From: a virus | Direction: 5' to 3' (one strand) | Virus record (IMG/VR): IMGVR_UViG_3300047550_002242 | Span: 1 to 21,635 of that record | Length of the DNA stretch: 21,635 nt | Shown: positions 7,750 through 14,900 of the stretch, one piece after another | Layout: each line of letters starts with the position of its first letter | Numbering within the stretch: position 1 is the stretch's first letter | Translations under genes and position numbers: made by a program | Notes under the pieces: generated by a model | What the model saw: the letters and a program-made list of their open reading frames with translations, nothing else | Told to the model about the DNA's origin: nothing | Database searches by the model: none

Positions 7750-8385
7750 ATGGCTTGTTACCCAGGTACACCATGTAATCCTGTACCAGTAAGTGCTGTC
7801 TATCCAAAGAAATGTAATAATGGTTGGTTTGCTGGTTATCCCATCCAAACCAATCTCATTTGCTACAATGGACCAAACTTACCAAATACAGGTGTAAATA
7901 CAGGCAATAACATGAACTTGGTTCTAGAGAAGATAGATCTATATCTCACTCCTGAAACATTGGTTCAAACTCTTCTTCAGACAATTCAGTCAAATCCTTC
8001 TCTTAATGTAAGTTTTTGTACATTGGTGAATGCTTGTGTTGAAAATACAACCACTACTACAACAACTAGTAGTTCTACAACCACTACCACCACAACCACT
8101 GCAGCTCCTACAACAACTACCACTACAACTACTGTTGGACCATATGTTTATTTTATGAAATATAGTGCTGTTAGTGGTGCAGCTGCTTGTTCAGATCCCA
8201 CTACAGTTGTAATTCTATCTGATTCACCAACACTTGACTTAGGAGTTGGATTATGGATAAATAGTTCATTAACAACCTATGCTGCACCAGGTTTCTATTG
8301 TATAGCTGATGGTTGTCCTAATGCCTATAATATACAATATGTAGAGTTTGTAGGTACAGGAATAGCTAATATAACAAACTGTTAA
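7750..8385 (+). CDS. Modular fibre/adhesin with poly-Thr linker
   Basis: A 211-residue three-part protein. The N-terminal part (about 1-98) begins MACYPGTPCNP and contains LICYNGPNLPNTGVNTGNNM, which aligns with the module at residues 18-37 of the collar fibre just upstream; I take it as a shared attachment or trimerisation domain. Residues 100-128 are almost all Thr with Ser and AAP breaks. The C-terminal domain (about 131-211) is small and beta-like, with LGVGLWINSSLTTYAAPGFY and several Cys (ACSDP, YCIADGC, ITNC). The build suggests an exposed stalk with a swappable tip, perhaps glycosylated on Thr. Target and function are unknown. Two hairpins follow immediately, so it likely ends the fibre operon. 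Confidence 0.6.
   Translation: MACYPGTPCNPVPVSAVYPKKCNNGWFAGYPIQTNLICYNGPNLPNTGVNTGNNMNLVLEKIDLYLTPETLVQTLLQTIQSNPSLNVSFCTLVNACVENTTTTTTTSSSTTTTTTTTAAPTTTTTTTTVGPYVYFMKYSAVSGAAACSDPTTVVILSDSPTLDLGVGLWINSSLTTYAAPGFYCIADGCPNAYNIQYVEFVGTGIANITNC
8047..8133 (+). repeat. Poly-Thr codon tract between two fibre domains
   Basis: 29 codons, nearly all ACN, encode Thr runs broken by SSS and AAP (residues 100-128 of the fibre). All four Thr codons are mixed, so the tract is repetitive in protein more strictly than in DNA. Confidence 0.9.
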
Positions 8386-8415
8386 AAATCCTGTTTTGTT
8401 GGTTTTACAGGATTT
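8386..8415 (+). terminator. First of two tandem hairpins after the fibre operon
   Basis: AAATCCTGT (8386-8394) pairs over 9 bp with ACAGGATTT (8407-8415) around a 12-nt U/G-rich loop. It starts directly after the stop codon. It precedes the GC-rich terminator hairpin by one base and could protect the 3' end. Confidence 0.55.
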
Positions 8416-8446
8416 ATCCCCTAGCGTTTCCACGCTGGGGGTTTTA
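8416..8446 (+). terminator. Rho-independent terminator
   Basis: CCCC (8418-8421) and AGCG (8423-8426), separated by one bulged T, pair with CGCT (8433-8436) and GGGG (8437-8440) around a TTTCCA loop. TTTT (8442-8445) and further T-rich sequence follow. A GC-rich stem plus U-run is the classical intrinsic terminator form, placed between the fibre operon and the promoter candidate at 8494. Confidence 0.75.
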
Positions 8447-8493
8447 TTTATAATTAAGTTGATTATAACCAATAATCTATCAAATTAAATAAA

Positions 8494-8526
8494 TTTGGAG
8501 AATTTCAAAAAAGATTCGTATCTTTA
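8494..8526 (+). promoter_or_regulatory. Bacteroidota-type promoter candidate
   Basis: TTTG (8494-8497) is followed after 21 nt by TATCTTTA (8519-8526). This matches the Bacteroidota -33/-7 pattern (TTTG ... TAnnTTTG) apart from the last base of the -7 box. Transcription would start around 8531-8533, leaving a leader of about 20 nt before the ATG at 8553. Its place right after a terminator supports it. No start site is measured. Confidence 0.5.
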
Positions 8527-8552
8527 CTGCAATTTTAACCAAACTAAATCCT

Positions 8553-9803
8553 ATGTTGGGAAATCAGCATCTCTTAGAACAACTTCAGCAGATGCTGAAT
8601 TGGAAGAAAAGTAAGAAGTATTACGCAGAAAAACTAGGAATTACGGAAGAAGAGGTGAATGATTTATTGAGAGAACTTAGAGGAGCAAGTAGTATTAATG
8701 ATGAGGCTGAGGCAGCAAGCTATATAGAGGAACTAGAAGAAGCTATAATTAGGTTTCAGGAGGATGTGGTTAAAGGAACAGGAGAGGTGGTATTCAATTC
8801 TCCTGAGGAAATAAGATCTCTTGATGAGCTTATATCAAAGTGTAAAATTGACACAAACAAGTGGGAAGTAACTAAATATGTTCAGAACTATTGGGGAAAC
8901 TCTGATCAACCACACTGGCAGGTAAAAGCTTGGCTTGGTAAGAAATCTACTGAGCAAGAGTTTCAAGACTCATTTATTGGCTTCTTGGAAAACTACAAGC
9001 CTCTTTCTCCAAGTGTAATGAGTCCTAAATATGTATCAGAAAAACCCAATGGATGTCTTATTATAAACAAACAAGACTCCCATTTAAACAAGTTGGATGT
9101 TGATGGATTCAATAATGTAGAAGATAGATTTGGTGCATTTGTAGAAAAGATTGAAATCATTACAAATCAAGCCCAATTGTCTAACAATCTTGAAGAGATT
9201 TATTATATAATTGGATCTGATGAATTTAACAGTGAATTCACTGGAACTACAACAAAAGGAACTCCCCAGCAAAACATCATGCAATATCATGAGTCGTTTT
9301 CTAGGATTTGTGACCATGAGGTGAGTGTGATAAATCTTCTTTTGCAAAAGTGTGAGTTCTTAAATGTCATATATGTTCCAGGTAATCATGATGAGTTTGT
9401 GGGCTGGCATATGGTGAAATGGTTAAAAACCTATTTCAGAAACATAGGTAGAATTAATATTGATGATTCTCCAAACTATAGAAAGTATGTAAGTTATGGT
9501 TCTACAGCCATGATGTTTAATCATGGTGATGCCATAAAGCCTGCTAAACTTGCTGCCATATTCCCAATGGAATATAAAGAAGAATGGTCCTGGCATGATA
9601 ACTTTTACATATTCACTGGTGATAAACACCATGAGTTGAGTCAAGATTTTAACGGAATTAAATTTTATCAAATCCCTGCATTTTCAAATGCTAAAAGTTC
9701 CTGGGATGAAAAGAATGGATACACCACTTCAAAAGCTGAAGTGACAGCATTCTTGATAGATTTCAATGAAGGAATGACAAATATATTTAAACAGTATTTA
9801 TAA
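8553..9803 (+). CDS. Calcineurin-like metallophosphoesterase with N-terminal HTH-like region
   Basis: A 416-residue enzyme. The N-terminal ~45 residues (KKSKKYYAEKLGITEEEVND) look like a helix-turn-helix. The C-terminal ~250 residues carry the metal-binding motifs of calcineurin-type phosphoesterases in order: D-x-H at 175-177 (KQDSHLNK), GSDEFN at 221-226 in place of the usual GDxxN, GNHDE at 277-281, NHGD at 323-326 and GDKHH at 356-360 for the GHxH site. Members hydrolyse phosphoesters in DNA, RNA, nucleotides or proteins with two metal ions; the substrate here is unknown, though the HTH suggests DNA. It is the only enzyme-like gene between fibre and ring genes, is first after a terminator and promoter, and overlaps the next gene (TAATG at 9801-9805). 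Confidence 0.8.
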   Translation: MLGNQHLLEQLQQMLNWKKSKKYYAEKLGITEEEVNDLLRELRGASSINDEAEAASYIEELEEAIIRFQEDVVKGTGEVVFNSPEEIRSLDELISKCKIDTNKWEVTKYVQNYWGNSDQPHWQVKAWLGKKSTEQEFQDSFIGFLENYKPLSPSVMSPKYVSEKPNGCLIINKQDSHLNKLDVDGFNNVEDRFGAFVEKIEIITNQAQLSNNLEEIYYIIGSDEFNSEFTGTTTKGTPQQNIMQYHESFSRICDHEVSVINLLLQKCEFLNVIYVPGNHDEFVGWHMVKWLKTYFRNIGRINIDDSPNYRKYVSYGSTAMMFNHGDAIKPAKLAAIFPMEYKEEWSWHDNFYIFTGDKHHELSQDFNGIKFYQIPAFSNAKSSWDEKNGYTTSKAEVTAFLIDFNEGMTNIFKQYL

Positions 9804-10531
9804 TGTCCACTTTAAGAAAATTAGTTTCAGATGTACGTGCGATGCATAGGTTGCTGTCTACAGACAATCTCATCACTGATAGGGTGGTGGCATCTGAAAT
9901 TAAAAATAATGCAATTTTACTGATCAAAAGAGAAACAAATCTTAGGAAGCTTTGGGCTACCAACACTTTGTTTACAACCATTCCCTGTTTGGAAATGGTG
10001 GAAGTTCCTATTTCAGAATGTTGTGAATATGTAGATTCTTGCATGGTGGCAAGAACTAAATACAAACTCCCTCGTATATCTGAAGGAAACTACCAGTATC
10101 TTATCCAGGGTGTGTATTCAATAAATGCTATGGGTGGCAGAGGTAAAAGGTTTAAAGAAATCACAATAAACAGATACCTTAATCTTTTAAAGCTTCCTAT
10201 TATAAAGAATGAGGAATACTATTGGATAATAAATGGTTATCTATACATAAGCAACCCTCTTCTACAAGCAATCAGAATTTCTGCTTTCTTTGAGGAAGAT
10301 GTTCCAAATGAGATAATGTTTCCTGAATGTGATTGTGGTGGAATAACATATACAGATGAAGAATGGTGTAAAAATCCATTGGACAAACCATATGGACTTC
10401 CTGGTTATTTGGAAAAGCAAGTGTTAGAATTGACATCACAAAAACTACTTAATACATACTTTAGAATTAAAACTGATCAAACGTCAGACGGTGTTGATGG
10501 ACAAGCACCTAATTCAACAAATACCCAGTAA
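9803..10531 (+). CDS. crAss-like tail/collar ring protein
   Basis: A 242-residue protein with a helical N-terminus (LRKLVSDVRAMHRLLSTDNL, then LLIKRETNLRKLWATNTLFT). A beta-rich centre follows with CLEMVEVPISECCEYVDSCM and YLIQGVYSINAMGG. Then come EEYYWIINGYLYISNPLLQA, a Cys cluster ECDCGG and the helix LPGYLEKQVLELTSQKL. I recognise this arrangement as a conserved crAss-like structural protein thought to form one of the rings between portal and tail; the exact ring is not assigned. Its order next to the IHF-like, gp4-like and muzzle genes matches that family. It begins on the previous stop (TAATG) and ends on the next start (TAATG), so the three genes are translationally linked. Compare the similar layout of the protein at 3665-4396. 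Confidence 0.7.
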   Translation: MSTLRKLVSDVRAMHRLLSTDNLITDRVVASEIKNNAILLIKRETNLRKLWATNTLFTTIPCLEMVEVPISECCEYVDSCMVARTKYKLPRISEGNYQYLIQGVYSINAMGGRGKRFKEITINRYLNLLKLPIIKNEEYYWIINGYLYISNPLLQAIRISAFFEEDVPNEIMFPECDCGGITYTDEEWCKNPLDKPYGLPGYLEKQVLELTSQKLLNTYFRIKTDQTSDGVDGQAPNSTNTQ

Positions 10532-11004
10532 TGAGAGTAAAGATTGATTGGAGAAGTGCAAGTAAAGAAAACTACAATAATTTCTGTAAAAAGAACCCTT
10601 CCATAAAAATATCATTTGATGAGTGGAAGAATATTGTGTATTCATTCAATGATTCTTTCAAAAATTACATATTAGAAACTGGAGAAAGAGCTAAGCTTCC
10701 TTTTGGATTTGGTGAGTTCTCAATCAATAAAAAGAAGAGAAGAAAGAAGAAAGGATTAAATGATGAGTTTGTAAATCTTCCTATAGATTGGAAAAAGACT
10801 AAAGAAAAAGGGAAGGTTATATATAACTTTAACTATCATACGGAAGGTTATTTTTTTGGATGGATGTGGTTTAAACATACAGCAAGATTAAAACATATTG
10901 ATCTTTGGTATTTTAAACCTTCTAGAACAACCTCCAGATTACTATCCCACTACATAAAAACCAACGAGAAATATCAACATATTTATCGTCAATGGAAAAA
11001 CTAG
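10531..11004 (+). CDS. IHF/HU-like structural protein
   Basis: A 157-residue basic protein. Residues 51-66 (GERAKLPFGFGEFSIN) resemble the 'G-x-V-x-L-x-GFGTF' strand pair of IHF/HU proteins, followed by the basic stretch KKKRRKKKG (67-75) where HU proteins have their basic arm. The preceding helices (FDEWKNIVYSFNDSFKNYIL) fit the dimerisation helices. The C-terminal half (GYFFGWMWFKHTARLKH and later) is an extension beyond a normal ~95-residue HU protein. crAss-like phages carry IHF-like genes beside the tail genes, where the fold serves as a structural ring component rather than, or as well as, for DNA binding; which applies here is undetermined. It overlaps the upstream stop and sits 5 nt before the gp4-like gene. 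Confidence 0.65.
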   Translation: MRVKIDWRSASKENYNNFCKKNPSIKISFDEWKNIVYSFNDSFKNYILETGERAKLPFGFGEFSINKKKRRKKKGLNDEFVNLPIDWKKTKEKGKVIYNFNYHTEGYFFGWMWFKHTARLKHIDLWYFKPSRTTSRLLSHYIKTNEKYQHIYRQWKN

Positions 11005-11009
11005 TATAA

Positions 11010-11984
11010 ATGTCATACTATTATAAGTATAATTTTACAACACCTGAAATTGTCTATTCCACTGTAAAGGAAGAGCTTAAAAGCTATTTTGATACAGGGG
11101 CAATAGATGATTTGATGTTTCCCACCTATCTAGACAAATGTCTTAGAAAACTGGGAAGATCTTCTTATGTCATCACTGAAAGTCCATTATATATAGAGGA
11201 TTTTGAAGCAAGGCTTCCAGATAACTTCTATGCTGTAAGAGAAGCATGGGCAGTTGCAGAAGTTCCTCAACTTCCTTATCAATCAGCTAACTCATTCTAT
11301 TCTCAAGCAGCAGATGTAACAACAATACAAGTGACTCCAGTTGTATCTGGAGGACCAGCTTGTACTAATCTAGATTGTACAAATGATGATTGTGATGGAT
11401 CGTGTATGCCTGAGATTATACAAGCAGTGTATAAAACAAATAATCAAATAGCTAGGTCATATACACTATCACATCTTTTGAAACCAGGTAATATATCTGC
11501 AAGAAGGAATTGTGATGTGAGTTATACAGATGCGTGGAATTTTAATGGTGGAGGTGCAGGACTAGGTGGATCCACTCCAGGATCATCTAGTATAGATTCA
11601 TTTGATATCAGAGACAATAAGTTTGTTACAAATTTCAGAAATGGAATTGTTCATCTTGTATTTTACGCTACAGAATATGATGCTGGAGGGAATCAAATGA
11701 TTCCAGACAACTTTCGTATTAGAGAATACATTGAAGCATTTATAAAATACAAAGTGTTTGAAACACTTTCTAACCAAATAAATGATGAAACCTTTGACCA
11801 AATTCAAAAGAAACTAGCCTACTACAAGCAACTTTCTGAGGAAGCATTCATCATGGCAGACATTGAGATTAAGAAGCAAGATGTTTATGCTAAACAAAGA
11901 AGAATCATTCAAGATTTGAATAGATTCAACATGTACGAATTACCCAATAGAGTAAGCAGATATGGCTGGAGAAGGAACAACTAA
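11010..11984 (+). CDS. P22 gp4-like tail stabilisation / ring protein
   Basis: A 324-residue protein. The N-terminal helices (TTPEIVYSTVKEELKSYFDT, later YLDKCLRKLG) and the C-terminal long helix (FDQIQKKLAYYKQLSEEAFI) have the layout of P22 gp4-type tail accessory factors that plug the portal and join it to the tail. The middle carries an unusual Cys cluster (CTNLDCTNDDCDGSC, 118-132) and a Gly/Ser loop (NFNGGGAGLGGSTPGSSS, 177-194), both probably surface insertions. A strand pair (KFVTNFRNGIVHLVFYATEY) precedes the final helices. The family assignment comes from fold-like features and from its place between the IHF-like gene and the muzzle gene. Its last 23 nt overlap the start of the muzzle gene. 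Confidence 0.65.
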   Translation: MSYYYKYNFTTPEIVYSTVKEELKSYFDTGAIDDLMFPTYLDKCLRKLGRSSYVITESPLYIEDFEARLPDNFYAVREAWAVAEVPQLPYQSANSFYSQAADVTTIQVTPVVSGGPACTNLDCTNDDCDGSCMPEIIQAVYKTNNQIARSYTLSHLLKPGNISARRNCDVSYTDAWNFNGGGAGLGGSTPGSSSIDSFDIRDNKFVTNFRNGIVHLVFYATEYDAGGNQMIPDNFRIREYIEAFIKYKVFETLSNQINDETFDQIQKKLAYYKQLSEEAFIMADIEIKKQDVYAKQRRIIQDLNRFNMYELPNRVSRYGWRRNN

Positions 11985-14900
11985 TATTATACAGGAGCAA
12001 AATGTTGCTAGAACAGGCTTAAACCTTGACCAAACCGTTAATCAGGTTCAGAAGGGACAGCTCACCTATGCACTCAATGCTGCTGTAGAAAACTTTGACT
12101 CAAATTCTGTTAACTATCAGAATGAGCCAGGTAACGAGTTTTGTCTAGAATTTCCTCAAGGATATCATCTTATTGGCACACATCTTATCAATGAGCAAAA
12201 CAAACATATATTCTTTCTTACAAATCCTGAAACGGGAGCTTCTGAGATTGGATATATGGACAATAATGATTGTATATACCGTGTATACGTTAGTGGTAAT
12301 TGTTTAAACTTTAATATAAACAATCCAATACACAAGGTGGTGCATAAGATAACAAATTGCACTACAGAAATATATTGGACAGATGGTCTCAATCCCAGGC
12401 GTTATATGGACTTAAATAATCTTCCATATAAGATTAAGCCTGGTACAGACGTTTGTGACAATCAAACAATTCCAGAACTAGATTGCAATAAACTTAAAAT
12501 ACAACCCAACTTTTCCATACCTGAACTTGAGATTTCTGGTATTGCAAGTGGTGGAGGTCTTACAGCTGGTACATATCAATTTGCTATTCAGTATTGTGAT
12601 GTTGCAGGAGATGCTTATACATCTTATTATTCTGTAACAAATCCTACACCTATTGCAGATACAGCAATTACAACACCAGATTTTAACTACCCTGTTGGAA
12701 AGTCTATTTTGTTGAATATTAGTAATATAGACACAACTGGTTATTTTAGATATTATAATGTTGCTGTTATTAAGACAGTGAATGGAATCACGTCTGTTGA
12801 ACTTGTTGGAACATATTTTATTGATGACTCTACAAACACAATCACTTACAGTGGTCAAAACGAGGCTCAAATAAGACTCACTGTTGATGATATATTTGAG
12901 AAGTTTCCATATTACGAAATTGCTCAAGACCTGACAGCTGTTCAAGATGTTCTTGTTTGGGACAATCTTACATCTATAGATAGGATCAATTATCAAAAGA
13001 TTGCTAGTCAGATTGACCTTAAATGGCAAACGTACAAGCTTCCTGCAAATGAAGACTACTCAGATGCGCTAAATGCTACAAACCTGAGAGGATACATGAG
13101 GGATGAAGTGTATGCATTTGAGATAGTTTTTCTACTTAGAAACGGTAAACAAACTGATGGATTTCATATTCCAGGTAGAGAACTTTCATACACTGAGCTT
13201 ATCCAACCTGATGTTCCAAACACCAATCCTGATTTTATAGGAGATGGTACAAGTGCTCCTTATTGGAAAATATATAATACAGCTTCCGTCACAGGAGATG
13301 CTACTGGTCCAAATATTGGTAATGCCACTCCATATAAGTATGGTGAGTTTGCTTATTGGGAATCCACTGAGGTATATCCCTGTAATGATGATGTTTGGGG
13401 AACTTTGGCAAATCAACCTATCAGACACCATAAGTTTCCTGACGTTCTTGTAAGTCCTATATTTGAGAGTGGTACACCAGTTATACAAACTGGTGGTACG
13501 TACGCAGGTCTGGTGATGGAAGATAGAGCGATATTTCCAATTGGAGTTAGAGTGGATGCCCAACAAGTTGAATATTTGATAACAACATCTAATCTAACCC
13601 AAGATCAAAGAGATGATATCATAGGATTTAAAATTGTTCGTGGTAACAGATCTACCAATCAGTCAATTGTAGCAAAGGGTATTCTCAGGAACGTTGGTGA
13701 ATATGATAGAGAAGGAACAACTTACTACTTCCCCAACTACCCATATAATGATCTTCGTACTGATCCTTTCTTGTTAGAGAAGAATAATGCTTACAACCAG
13801 GAATGTATCACATACGTATTTACATGTGCTACGGATGGTTTATACGAATACACTGATTGTTTCACTAACTCTGTGAACAGTAAAACAATGGAGGCAGGGA
13901 AAGAATATACAGAATGTTCCCTAACCATACCTGTAGCAATATCTGGAACATTTACAGGTACTCCTAATGCAGTTCAATATGACACATATTTCATAAAGTG
14001 TGACGGTATTATAGTGAAGTTTGGATATATAGATCCTATAACATTAGACACTGAGTATATTACACTAATCACTGCTCAGTCTAGAACAATACAAGTTGAG
14101 GCTGGAACAGTACCGAATGTAGCATTTAGAATTGGTGGGTATACATTAAGATTGGTTTCTGAAAGCAGTGATGGTCCAAATGAATACTGTTATCCTGATA
14201 AACTTGAAGCATTTAATACAGATGCATCTAAATACAGACAAGTATTTAACTCACCAGAAACATCGTTCGGCAGACCTTTTCTTGGAGATATTCTAAAACT
14301 TGAAAGTGCAATATATGGCACAGGTAATGCTCACTTTGTTCAGGTAGAAGATAATGCTAACTACAAACTTTTAACCAAAGAAGCTCAACAAGATGCGCTT
14401 GCTTCTGCTGAAGGAATTGCAAATATAACATCAACGTTTGATGCTTCTGCAATGTTTGCTGCATATCAGTCTTATTTACAAATCTACATAAATGGAATAA
14501 CTAGGAGAAACTATGCATACTCCTACAATTCTATTGCAAAATATGGATATTCAGCACCAATAGACAATGGATTAGGTGTTAAACAAAGAACACTTGACAT
14601 TGCTCAATATCTTGTCCCTGGAGTTCAATCTGCTGGTGACAATCATAATATCAACAATTTTCAAAGAGAATCTTCTGTATATTTAAAAACAATAGAAGAT
14701 AGAGATAGTCTATCTGTTTCTCCTCTACCGTTTCCAAGTGACACTCCTAATCTTTTAACTAGTACTGGTGTTAGTGTTATTGAAGATAAGTCTAGATATA
14801 TTGCATCAAATGCTCCAACTTCAACTGGTTGTTATCAGCCTGAGAAACTATTTGATATATCAACTGTATCCTACTATGGATCATTAAAAAATATATTTGT

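Noticed and set aside
8047-8133. Repetitive ACN sequence as a CRISPR-like or tandem-repeat array
   Set aside because: No fixed repeat/spacer periodicity; it is an in-frame Thr-rich linker.
12478-13029. 183-codon minus-strand open frame within the muzzle gene
   Set aside because: Product rich in Ile, Cys, Asn and Ser with no domain, lying fully inside a clearly coding + strand gene.
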